From Balanoglossus misakiensis (lineage: Eukaryota > Hemichordata), in contig CM082588.2 of NCBI GenBank assembly GCA_040954595.2, positions 11,532,001 through 11,596,000 of the forward strand: a DNA stretch of 64,000 nt. The letters run 5' to 3'. Position numbers and translations under genes: made by a program. Each line of letters begins with the position of its first letter. Positions within the stretch are counted from its first letter, which is position 1. Of this stretch, positions 1-9,919 are shown in pieces. The notes beneath the pieces are model-generated. The model worked only from the letters and a program-made list of their open reading frames with translations, made no database searches and was not told where the DNA came from.

Positions 1-876
1 CAAGCAGCTGCTGCACAGCCAGCGAGAGCCACTACTGCTTTTCACTCGGTGGAATTCCCAAGAATAGTCGTCTTCTCTGGCAAAGGTGATGTCACTTATG
101 AAATGTGGCGATATGAAGTTCGAGCACTACAGAGGGAGAATGTGTTTCCGGAGACCATAATTATGCAGGCTGTTCGGAAATCCCTACGAGCGTCCGCTGC
201 TGAAGTCCTACTACATATGGGAGAAGACATCACAGTGTCCCGATTGATGGCGAAGATGGACATGGTCTTTGGGAAAGTATTGCCACCGGAAGCAGTTTTG
301 GAAAAATTCTATACAGCACGACAAACGAAGACAGAAAAGGTAGCAGAATGGGCCTGTCGCATCGAAGGACTTTTGGATGAACTCAGATCAGGTCAGTCCA
401 TCTCTAGTAATTCAGAAGAAACCATGCTTCGAACCAAATTCTTTTCTGGCCTGTCAGATGAGCACATTAAGAATGCAATCAGACACCGATATGATACGGG
501 AGAAGATTATTCAGGATTGTTGCTAGCCGCAAGAAAGCTTGAAGTAAATAGGGAGACCACTACCAGGGTTCACCAAGCAACTGTTGCTGACAAGACGATG
601 ATAACCAAATTGGAGGAACTTACCAAAGGTCTGAAGAACTTAGCTGAGAAGGTTGCTGAACTAGAGAAGCGAACTTCAACATCATCAACTCCAGAGTCTA
701 CTTTTCGCCGACGTGTCAACAATGAAAATGGCCGGGATCGGCGTGGCAACGATGGAACTCGCCAACCCAAACAAGTTTTCCCAGGCAACTGCTTCAAGTG
801 TGGTGAACATGGACACAAAAAGACAGACTGTCCTTTAAATGGGGAGCGACCAGGCATCCGGAGGGACATGCGCTAG
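1..876 (+). CDS. gag: Gag polyprotein of Ty3/Gypsy element 1, 5'-partial
   Basis: Gag forms the virus-like particle and packages the element RNA in the cytoplasm. The frame is open from the window edge (no stop between 1 and 49), so the true start is upstream; the GTG at 49 is not a likely start. The first ~175 codons resemble the capsid of Gypsy Gag proteins (conserved A-V-R-K-S-L stretch near codon 57 of the frame that begins at 49), the fold family to which the domesticated PNMA and Arc proteins also belong. A predicted coiled coil rich in K, L and E follows, then a basic region and one CCHC zinc knuckle (C-X2-C-X4-H-X4-C) starting at base 790, which binds RNA. The stop is at 874-876. Pol lies in the -1 frame and overlaps the gag end by about 70 bases, so pol expression would need a -1 frameshift. 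Confidence 0.85.
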   Translation, partial: QAAAAQPARATTAFHSVEFPRIVVFSGKGDVTYEMWRYEVRALQRENVFPETIIMQAVRKSLRASAAEVLLHMGEDITVSRLMAKMDMVFGKVLPPEAVLEKFYTARQTKTEKVAEWACRIEGLLDELRSGQSISSNSEETMLRTKFFSGLSDEHIKNAIRHRYDTGEDYSGLLLAARKLEVNRETTTRVHQATVADKTMITKLEELTKGLKNLAEKVAELEKRTSTSSTPESTFRRRVNNENGRDRRGNDGTRQPKQVFPGNCFKCGEHGHKKTDCPLNGERPGIRRDMR

Positions 877-944
877 GTCGGAACGGTAACAGTCCCTCTA
901 ATGTTATTGATTCTTTAATAGGCCACGCCAATGAAACTGAGATT

Positions 945-2450
945 GTGTTGGAAGGATCCTCGTGTATTGCGCTGATAGACACCGGGTCCATGGTATCTAC
1001 TGTTGCTGACACTTTTAACAGAGAGAAGCTACAGAAACCAATTCATGACCTGAACAACTTGGTGAAGGTAGAAGGGGCTAGTGGTACAGAAGTTCCTTAC
1101 CTTGGTTATATTGAAGTTGAAGTGAAATTCCCAGATAGCCATGGACAAGAGATGTCTAAAGATATATTATTGCTTGTTGTTGAAGACACGGAATATAATC
1201 AGATGGTTCCAGTTGTGATAGGCACAAATGTTCTCCAACATTTTGTGGATGAAGATACACAGTACAGTACAGACCTATCCTCAGTATGGAGACTAGCATA
1301 CCAAGCGACTATCCACCGGCAGAGGGCCGAAGGTAGGACATTTACAGTTACCACTACTAAACCCACAACCATTGGACCATACGAACGCACAGTCATCCAT
1401 GGATTTTGCAGAGTGGACCTAAGAAATTGTCAATCAGTAGTTGTGGTGGAACCAGAAAATGACAGACTTTTACCTGGTGGTTTACTTGTTACTCCAGCCG
1501 TGTTGAAGTTAGAGCCTCGTGGTAATTCGTGTCGAATCCCAGTAATGGTGACCAACTATGGAGCACGTGCTGTCACAGTTCCCCCTAAAAGCACCCTATG
1601 TAACATGAACTTAGCATCTAATGTCTCACAGCCTTTAGATCCATATGGAGATGATATTGATACAAACTCAGATGGGACCACCTCACCAAAAGTACCCGAT
1701 TGGCTGATAAAAGACCTGGGATTACAAGAGGCAGATACAGAATTAACAGAAATCCAGAAAGACCAAGCCTTGGCTACCATTGGTAAATGGCAAACCGTGT
1801 TCTCTACAGGTGAGAGAGATTTGGGACACACAACATTGGTAACACATTCGATAAAGTTAACGGATGAAACCCCCTTTAAAGATAAATACCGTCGAATCCC
1901 TATGGGTATGTACGAAGAATTGCAACAGTACCTGCAAGATATGCTACAGAGTGGTGTGATTAGAGAATCAAACAGCCCGTGGTCCTCAAATGTTGTATGT
2001 GTCAGAAAACCTGATGGGAAGCTGAGGGTGTGTATTGATTATAGAAGTCTCAACGCCAAAACCATTAAAGACGCTTACGCATTACCCCAGGTATTGGATA
2101 CGCTTGATAACCTTAGTGACGCCGAGTGGTTTTCATCGCTTGATCTACGGTCTGGATATTACCAAGTAGAGATGGCGGAAGACGACAAAGCGAAGACAGC
2201 TTTCACGGTGGGAAACTTCGGCTTATTTGAATTCAACCGTATGTCTATGGGTCTGACCAACGCACCTGCAACTTTCCAGCGTCTCATGGAGAAGTGTTTT
2301 GGAGAATTGGCGTTCAGAGAATGTTGTGTGTATTTAGATGACATCATAGTATTTTCGAAGACTTTTGAAGACCACCTCAATAGATTGGAGCGGGTATTCC
2401 AGCGGCTGGCATCACATGGATTAAAGTTGAAGGCAACGAAATGTGTTTAA
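945..2450 (+). pseudogene. pol: Pol of Ty3/Gypsy element 1, upstream part: protease and reverse transcriptase, ended by in-frame stop
   Basis: This part carries the aspartic protease, with the active-site motif I-D-T-G-S (Asp codon at 978-980), and most of the reverse transcriptase. The RT shows the S-P-W-S-S motif, the V-C-I-D-Y-R-S-L-N block, L-D-L-R-S-G-Y with the first catalytic Asp, and Y-L-D-D at 2331-2342 with the other two. The frame is open from 807, just after a stop at 804-806, and no ATG is needed because pol is expected as a Gag-Pol product after a -1 shift. A TAA at 2448-2450 interrupts the frame right after the palm region. The same frame resumes at once in the RT thumb (next entry), so this is a single nonsense lesion and not the natural pol end. 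A distant alternative, a readthrough stop, is not supported by family precedent at this position. Confidence 0.85.
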
Positions 2451-5093
2451 TTCCAGAAGAAGGTGAAATATCTTGGACACGTGGTATCAGCCGACGGAAT
2501 TACAACGGACCCAGACAAGGTAGCAGCTCTGAAGGAATGGCCAATACCCACTACTGTAACAGAACTGAGAAGATTTCTTGGATTTGCAGGGTATTACAGG
2601 AGATTTATCCAAAGCTACAGTAATATTGCCAAGCCACTTAACGACTTGCTGTGTGGACGTCAGTCAAGGAATAAGGCGGGAAAATTTGAAAAACTCCAGT
2701 GGGGACAACAGGAACAACAAGCTTTCGACACTCTGAGGAAGAGCCTAATGTCGTCACCAATACTAGCCTTTGCTGACTACTCACTTCCATTTGAAATACA
2801 TACTGATGCAAGTTCCACAGGTCTGGGAGCAGTGCTGTATCAACGCCAGAAAGGTATTCTCAGAGTAATTGCCTATGCAAGTAGAGGACTCACCAAGTCT
2901 GAAAGTAATTATCCAGCTCATAAATTAGAATTTTTGGCACTGAAATGGGCCGTCACCAAGAAGTTCAACGACTACCTGTATGGAAGCAAATTCACTGTGT
3001 TTACAGACAACAACCCTTTGACGTATGTGTTAACTTCTGCGAAACTGGATGCGGTGGGACACAGATGGTTGTCAGACTTGTCATTGTACGACTTCTCTAT
3101 TGTTTACCGGAGTGGTAAGAAGAATATAGAGGCTGACGCTTTGTCTAGGATTCCATGGAATAGAGAGAATCCAGAGACGGAAACCAATCTGGGAGCCGAT
3201 GTAGTCCAGGCGCTTTGTCGAGCAACAGAAGGTCCATACGTAACTTCATTCGGAATGGTAGCAGATGAGGACAGACCTGCAGTAGTTCAAGGTGGGGATG
3301 ATGTGTTCTGGAAGACGGAGCAGTCCAAAGATTCAACAATACGGTATGTGACTGATCAGCTTGAAAAGGACCACAAACCACTTATGAGATATCATACAGG
3401 AGATATCAGACTACTTATACGAGATTGGAAACGCCTTGTTCTGAAGAATGGAGTCCTATACAGGAAATGCTTCATCGATGATATACAATATTTGCAACTT
3501 GTCTTACCAGTACACCATAGAAAAGATGTCCTGGAGGAACTACATGATAAACTTGGACACTTTGGCCAAGATAAAACCCTGGATCTGGTACGACGAAGAT
3601 TCTACTGGCCTAGGATGTCGATGGATGTTCAAAAGAAAGTGGAACATTGTTTACCATGCATTCGCAGGAAAAGTTCAACTTCCTTACCCAGAACTCCCTT
3701 GGTTAATATTCACACATCACAACCGATGGAAATGGTGTGCATCGACTTTCTCCATATACCAACACCAGATCAAGGATATAGCAACATATTAGTGATGACG
3801 GACCATTTCACTCGATACGCTATAGCAGTACCTACAAAGAACCAGTCTGCCAAAACAACTGCCAAAGCATTGTTTGAACATTTGATTTTGCATTATGGGT
3901 TCCCAGGACGATTACACAGTGACCAGGGGCGAAACTTTGAGTCGTCTACAATTCAGGAACTTTGCCGAATAGCAAATATTAAGAAGTCCAGGACCACTCC
4001 ATACCACCCCCAGGGAAATGGAATGTGCGAACGATTTAATAAGACGTTATTACAGATGCTTGGAACTATGAATGAAGACAACAAAACAAGATGGGCTTCA
4101 CATGTCAATACGATGGTTCATGCCTATAATTCTACAAAGCATGAAAGCACCGGATATTCACCTTTCTTTTTGATGTTTGGTCGTGAACCAAGACTGCCTA
4201 TAGATGTATCTGGACATGCAGACCAGACCAACCTAGAATATGGTGGAACAGTTTCAGATTATGTGACGAAACTTGCCGAACGGTTGGATTACGCCTATAA
4301 AGTAGCAACGGAACGGTCTGTTAAGTCTGGTGAACGGCAGAAGAAGTCATATGATAGAAAAGTGAAGGTGGCCATAATACAACCTGGTGATACTGTGTTG
4401 GTGAAGAATACAGGACCTAAAGACAATTACAAATTGGCAGACCAATGGGAAAAGGATCCATATACAGTGATTTCACAGCCCATAGAAGACATTCCAGTAT
4501 ACGTGGTACAAAAACAAGTTAAGGGTGGAAGGAAGCGGACACTACATAGAAATTTGCTACTCCCAATACCAATAATTCCGGACGAACTGGATGACGATGT
4601 TAACACCAAGATGACGCAGCGTGATGTTAAGCAGAGTGTACCGGGTGTTATCAACGATGCTACCCAGGATGCAGTGGACGAAGATGATGACGGCATTGGT
4701 AAATTGCAATTCGTGTCAACTATCAACTTGCCAACAGAACACAATGCTCTTAATCCTACTGCTGCAGAATTCATCCCATCCAGAAGAGAAAATTCCCTGA
4801 TGGACAACCCCACAAGTATGGTTAATCCGGATGGACCTTCTCAAGTACTTACCTCAGATTTCTCGAATCATATTTTGCAAAGTACGGATGGTTGGTCATC
4901 GAGCGATCCAGATGGTATCACTCCTGCTACAACCAACATCAGTCCTGACTCCAGTAGTAGTACTCAACCTGAACCACGCTATCCTACACGACAGAGACGA
5001 CCTCCAGATAGATATAGTCCCGAACAATGGAATCTAAAACAGTTTGCTCATACGACTTTATCTTCTATACCATTTATTAATTGCCACTATTAA
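2451..5093 (+). pseudogene. pol: Pol of Ty3/Gypsy element 1, downstream part: RT thumb, RNase H, integrase
   Basis: It is in the same frame as the upstream part and continues without further breaks to TAA at 5091-5093. It opens with the RT thumb (K-Y-L-G-H motif and the F-L-G-F-A-G-Y-Y-R block), then RNase H (F-E-I-H-T-D-A-S near 2800, T-D-N-N-P-L near 3005, and a D-A-L-S-R end near 3135). Integrase follows with an H-H-C-C zinc finger (about 3545-3660) and a D-D-E core, catalytic codons at 3744-3746, 3921-3923 and 4029-4031. A GPY/F-like C-terminal module (about 4390-4560) precedes a long acidic, serine-rich tail. The last 30 residues contain R-x-P-x-R-x-R-R-P-P, a motif also found at the end of element 2. 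Because of the stop at 2448, RNase H and integrase would not be made from the full Gag-Pol. Confidence 0.9.
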
Positions 5094-5152
5094 TCAAATA
5101 TCTTTAACTTACTTTAAATAACGAGGACGCCATTTCTCCTCGCAGGGGTGCG
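5094..5152 (+). promoter_or_regulatory. Element 1 untranslated tail with possible polypurine tract
   Basis: These 59 bases separate the pol stop from the LTR. The last 12 (5141-5152) contain GCAGGGGTGCG directly before the LTR start, the position where Ty3/Gypsy elements keep the polypurine tract that primes plus-strand DNA. It is purine-rich but not pure, so the assignment is tentative. Confidence 0.45.
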
Positions 5153-5362
5153 TGTAACGGCCTTGTTGATCCATTGAATTTGTATACATGTATATCTGTA
5201 TGTATGTTATACCTGTATCTTATAGTAATTAGTTATTCAATTATTCATATGACGTAATAGTACTTACCTTCAATTGGTTGATCTTAATTATATGCAAACC
5301 ACCTGGAAGTTTCATTTGACCAATGAACACAAGCTAATCTGGCACTATGATGTAATTGCTGA

Positions 5363-5370
5363 TATAAAAG
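5363..5370 (+). promoter_or_regulatory. TATA box of LTR 1
   Basis: TATAAAAG lies in the middle of the LTR, where U3 meets R in LTR elements. Transcription would be expected to start about 25-30 bases downstream, which falls at the beginning of the duplicated 65-bp block (5392). Confidence 0.6.
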
Positions 5371-5391
5371 GACATGGTGCATAAAATTGGT

Positions 5392-5456
5392 CAGTTCACC
5401 TCTGTAGCCAGACCGGCCACACACGTTGGAACTGACATGTATTTGTTCCATTTCAG
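5392..5456 (+). repeat. 65-bp direct repeat, copy 1, inside LTR 1
   Basis: It is identical over 65 bases to 5647-5711. It ends in a pyrimidine-rich run and TTTCAG, resembling a 3' splice site. It starts where transcription is expected to begin. Confidence 0.9.
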
Positions 5457-5615
5457 GTTAGTTTCCTTGTACCTTACCTGTTGCTTGAAGCTTTGTATTT
5501 TGGTGCATTCTACCGACTCATTTCAGCACAAGTAATTGGTGTCTTTAACTTGCGTCAATTTTCCAATTGTATGTCTATATTTTTCACTTGCATGAATTTT
5601 GGTGTATTCTGTTGG

Positions 5616-5656
5616 AGGTGAACTCCCATACATGTGTGTAATTTAGCAGTTCACCT
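5616..5656 (+). other. Hairpin between the LTR 1 duplicates
   Basis: AGGTGAACT (5616-5624) and AGTTCACCT (5648-5656) are perfect inverted copies separated by 23 bases. The right arm lies inside the second 65-bp copy. Confidence 0.6.
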
Positions 5657-5711
5657 CTGTAGCCAGACCGGCCACACACGTTGGAACTGACATGTATTTG
5701 TTCCATTTCAG
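5647..5711 (+). repeat. 65-bp direct repeat, copy 2, inside LTR 1
   Basis: It is an exact copy of 5392-5456, start to start 255 bases apart. The ATTAAA signal follows three bases after its end. Confidence 0.9.
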
Positions 5712-5796
5712 TTATTAAATGTAAGGCCTATGTCTTTGTTACCCGTAACCTGTTTGGTGTGAATATGTTGGAATGAACGGCGACAACCGTGACAAT

Positions 5797-6239
5797 TGTT
5801 AGAGGATTCTCTCCGTTGGATTTTGGAAGCGGATCGACGCGACTGTTGAGTGCGGGACAGCGCCCTCATCGCCAGAACTCGATTGTGCGTCACGTTCGTT
5901 TATAAACTGTTGAACTTTGACCGGACTCGCGGCAGGTTGTGCCACGCCAGTTTTCTTCAGGAAGGTGTTACTTGTTAATGAAACAGGTTTTGATAGAGCT
6001 CTTGTTACATCTCTGATGTTGATAGACTTACTATTAATTATACTTCTTTCATTGGATATAAAGTGTCTTTGTGTCATTTTGTCCACACCCCCTTCACTCG
6101 CCCTGTGTTCCCAAAGCTACCGCAATCACCACGAATCCTACGACCCAACTCACATGAACGAAACTTGTTGATTACCCTTGTCGAGTTTGCTCACGCCCAG
6201 CTAGCCCATCGTTTTTATTGGAATTTTGCAAGGGTAACA
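5797..6239 (+). repeat. 5' LTR of Ty3/Gypsy element 2
   Basis: It begins TGTTAGAGG and ends GGGTAACA, with TGTTA/TAACA as short inverted ends. It matches 14280-14722 over its whole 443 bp except three bases, two of them in the last 12. TATAAAG at 6057-6063 is a plausible promoter TATA box. Confidence 0.93.
6057..6063 (+). promoter_or_regulatory. TATA box of LTR 2
   Basis: TATAAAG, preceded by an A/T-rich stretch, sits about 180 bases before the LTR end. The same motif occurs in the 3' LTR at 14540-14546. Confidence 0.5.
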
Positions 6240-6241
6240 TC

Positions 6242-6262
6242 TGGCGCCTACCAACGTGGGGC
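6242..6262 (+). promoter_or_regulatory. Primer binding site, tRNA-Lys-like with a 3-base interruption
   Basis: Two bases after the LTR end comes TGGCGCC, then TAC, then CAACGTGGGGC. Without the TAC this is the sequence complementary to the 3' end of animal tRNA-Lys(CUU), the primer of several retroelements. Distance and sequence support a primer site; the extra three bases are unusual. The 6263-6556 stretch after it is the untranslated leader, where I see nothing else. Confidence 0.75.
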
Positions 6263-6556
6263 TGGATTGGAAAGTTTTCCCAGTAGAGTTTTGTCATTTT
6301 ACTGTTTCTTACAAATTGACAACAGGGAAGGACGACATTTTGATTCAGCCCATTGAGGTTTGGTTTTGCGGTCGAAAACACAGGACGAGCAGGGTTGGAC
6401 GAGTGATACACTTATTGATCGAGCAGGAAATTAAGTACATGTGCCATTGCCTTTGATTTATGGAACACCGACCATTCATAGTTTCCAAACGCTTTCAATT
6501 TTTGTGAGTGTTATTGTAGACTCGAGTTATCGACAGATTGCTCTCGAATTTGAAAC

Positions 6557-9500
6557 ATGGAGGACGCACAAGAAACTGTTGTTAGGGTGAAGAAAGAGGA
6601 AGATGGCGAGGTGAGTATGGCAGCGAAGGGGGGCCCTGAATCTGACCCAAGGGATAAAGAAAATGACACTACTGATGATATTAAAGGGGATAAGTCTGTT
6701 GAACATGGATCAATGACAATGACACCCACTGGGGGAGGCAGCGTTTCTAAATTATCCCAGGGGACAATACCTAAACGGGGAGGTGGCCGAGGCGTATATT
6801 CTCCACTTAGGGGCCGATTGAGGAAACCGGCAGGTGTGCACCCGCAATCTTTGAAAGATTATAGTTTGACAGAAAGCGCGGCACAATTTGATGATGAGCG
6901 CGAACGGTTAGTCGAATTGGAAAGCGAGCTAAAATCTCTTCTTGAGCGTGAGCACAGACGCAATAGAGAAATCGAATCCGAGGTTTCGCCACAGCATAGT
7001 AGTAACAAAACCGAGGAACGTCATGAGTACGAGCCGACACATCGAACATTTGCCGAAGTGAATTATACAGCACCACGGGTACCGAACTTTACCGGCGACC
7101 ATAAAGGCAAGGATAGTATGTCATATGAGTCCTGGTTGAGGGAGGTACAGAGTATGAGACAGAGTGGCGTTCATAGCGATCGCGTACTGCGACAGGCCGT
7201 TCGGAAATCCATACGTGGTGAAGCGAGTGAGATCATACTAGGTTTGGGAATCGACCCGTCCATTGAAAAGATGTTGAATAAACTAGAAACTGTGTATGGT
7301 GTAGTTGTGTCTACGGCTACATTGAAGCGGCAGTTGTACAATGATTTTCAGAAGGAAGGTGAGTCAGCAGCGTCATTTGCATGTCGCGTCGAGATAAACC
7401 TGAGACGTATATATGATCGCGGAGGTGTCCGCGAGAGCGAAATGGATTTGATTCTGCGTACTACCCTGTGGGAAGGACTGACAGACCTGCGAGTGAAAGA
7501 CATCGCCAGGCATCGGTATGAAAATGCCAAGAATTTTGATGAGTTGCTACGGATCATCCGTGTTGCTGAACAAGAAGTACAGGGAGCGCATGGACGGAAA
7601 ACTGGAGAGAAGTTGGAAGATAGGCGAAAGAAGACAAGAGGACATAGAGCGGTGAAGCAACAGCAGGAAGTGTCTGAGTCGGATTCCGACAATGAAGAGC
7701 GTTCAAACAAAAAGAAACCACGTGACCACGAAAGTGATGAAATGTATGTTAAAATGACTGCGATGTTGAAAGCGATGCAATTACAACAGGAACAGGTGAA
7801 GTTGGCTATGGAACAGCAACGAAAGGAACATGCCGCTGGAATGGAAGAGATCCGGAATGCTCGTGCAACAATGATGGTCTCATCAAACGGCGTGTCTCGA
7901 CCACGTGATGTTGCCGCACGGATTTCACAGGAACCAGACTCGAGACGAGGAACCCCAAATCAAAGTGACGAACGAAGTGGAAACAAGAGTGGAGAAAAGC
8001 CATTCACTTGCTACAACTGCAATGGGGAAGGTCACATGTCACATGAGTGCAAGCAGCCATGTGGTAGATGTAAAGAAGAAGGACACACCTCTGCAAGTTG
8101 CCCAAAAAGAAAACGCGCATCTGTGAAAGCCAAGAGCATGACGGGAAGACGACGATGTGAAAAGAACCCAAAGAGAAAAGGTAAGCCAAGATCCATTGAT
8201 GGACGGATTGTTGGTCCATTGAATGAGCAGTACGCCTTTGTGAATGGAAGGAAATGTTTGGCTCAAGTGGACACAGGATCACAAGTTACCATGATCAGTG
8301 AAGACTACTATCGTCGATACTTGTCCGATGTGCCATTCACTCCGTTGGATGAAGTTCTCGAGATCGCAGGTGTAACTGATGATGTTGTACAGTACGTTGG
8401 TGTGATAGAGGTTGAGGTTAGCTTCCCTAGTCACGTCTTCAATGATGATACCACTTTCAGTCTATTGGCACTGGTAGTGAAAGGAACTGAGAACAATGAT
8501 CGAGTGCCGGTGTTGGCGGGAACCAACTGGTTGAATCGTTACATGACGATGAAGATGTTGAACGATGGTGGTAGGACAATGAGCAGGATGAAGCCAGTAG
8601 CGAGAAGGGCTATTGCAACCCTACGCGCTCGTGAACAGTTCTATGGACCATACGGAAACATGGGAGTAGTGCGAGCGGCAGTAAGCGAACGGGTGACACT
8701 GGAGCCACGTACTGCACATACCATTCGAGGGAGCATGAAGGCTGGTCCCAAAGGAGAGAAACATGAAGTGCTGTTAGGTGATGACTGTGACTGGAATGAA
8801 CACAAAGGATGGACTCTGAACCCTATGGTGACGATCGCTGAGTGTGGGAAACGCTCGTCAGCCGTGCCTGTGGTAATAAAAAATGAAACTGACAAACCCA
8901 TCGTCATCAAGCCGAGACAGGTTGTTGCTACAGTGAAGGCGGTACGAGGAATAGAAGTGCAGCCGCGAAGGGACACCAAGGATAATGGAATTCACGACGA
9001 ACCTTTGGAAGCGAGAGAGGTGACGGTTGGAGGATTGTCCTTTGATGTGACCGGTTCACCGGTTGACCAGGATCAGATGATAAAGATACAGGATGTTCTT
9101 GAACGTAACATTGGATCATTTTCGACCAGTGACGGCGACCTAGGAAGATGTACGATCCACAAACATGAGATCAACTTGAAAGATGAACGTCCAGTCAAAC
9201 AACCGTATCGTCGGATTCCTCCAGCTTTATATGACGAGATCCGAGTGCAGATAGGAGGAATGTTGGACAATGGGGTGATACGACCATCAAAAAGTCCTTG
9301 GTCTTCTCCTCTCGTCCTTGTGGCAAAGAAAGACGGAACCACTCGTATATGTGTAGATTATAGACGTCTGAATGCGCAGACGACTCCTGACGCGTATGCT
9401 CTACCTCGTATTGAGGAGGGACTGGATGTTTTGAGTGGCGCGAAATGGTTTACATCGATCGACTTAAAAAGTGGATTTTGGCAAATAGCTATGTCGGAGA

Positions 9501-9919
9501 AGGACATCCCAAAGACAGCGTTTGCCACCCCATTCGGTTTCTACGAATTTGTTGTAATGCCCTTCGGACTCATGAACGCCGGAGCTACATGTCAACGCGT
9601 CGTGGAACAATGTATAGGAGATTACAACATGAGGATTTGCATGGTCTACATGGATGATGTGATTATCTTTTCTGAAACATTCGAGGAACATGTGGACCGA
9701 GTTGACAAGGTTCTCAAGCGACTACGAGAATGTGACTTGAAGATAAAACATACCAAGTGTCAGCTTTTTCACGAAAAGATAAAGTACTTGGGACATGTAG
9801 TGTCGTCAAATGGAGTTGAGACCGACCCCGACAAGACGGAGGCATTGAGGACATGGCCAGTACCCACCAACGTGAAAGAGCTGAGGACATTCTTAGGATT
9901 TACGGGGTATTACCGTTGA
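6557..9919 (+). pseudogene. gag-pol: Gag-Pol of Ty3/Gypsy element 2, upstream part: Gag, protease, reverse transcriptase
   Basis: The ATG at 6557 is chosen because it is the first in frame after the leader and gives an acidic Gag N-terminus. Residues ~110-145 form a charged coiled coil and ~165-330 a capsid region similar to element 1 (A-V-R-K-S-I motif near 215). Two CCHC knuckles start at residues 485 and 502. Protease V-D-T-G-S has its Asp at residue 572. RT spans about 880-1110 with I-D-L-K-S-G-F and Y-M-D-D (Asp 1033 and 1034). Gag and pol share one frame with no stop between them, unlike element 1. A TGA at 9917-9919 cuts the frame in the RT thumb, immediately after G-Y-Y-R; the frame continues beyond it. 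The product as it stands would have Gag and protease but a shortened RT and no integrase. Confidence 0.9.

Larger units (their letters stand above)
1..5794 (+). mobile_element. Ty3/Gypsy LTR retrotransposon, element 1 (5' end outside window)
   Basis: The order gag, protease, reverse transcriptase, RNase H, integrase, LTR is that of Ty3/Gypsy (Metaviridae). The gag frame is already open at base 1, so the 5' LTR, primer site and gag start lie upstream of the window. The 3' end is placed at 5794 because the proposed LTR begins TGTAACGG (5153) and ends CCGTGACA (5787-5794), a near-perfect inverted terminal pair. Only two bases (5795-5796) separate it from the next element. Pol contains one in-frame stop, so this copy is probably not autonomous. 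Confidence 0.9.
5153..5794 (+). repeat. LTR of Ty3/Gypsy element 1 (3' LTR), 642 bp
   Basis: Boundaries are inferred from the short inverted ends TGTAACGG and CCGTGACA and from position after pol. The partner 5' LTR is outside the window, so the ends cannot be proven here. It contains a TATA box (5363-5370), a perfect 65-bp direct duplication (5392-5456 and 5647-5711), a 9-bp hairpin (5616-5656) and an ATTAAA polyadenylation-like signal at 5714-5719. Confidence 0.7.

Noticed and set aside
5795-5800. Starting LTR 2 at 5795 (ATTGTT) because both LTR copies share AT before TGTT
   Set aside because: TG...CA ends and the TGTTA/TAACA inverted pair favour 5797; the shared AT is likely chance.
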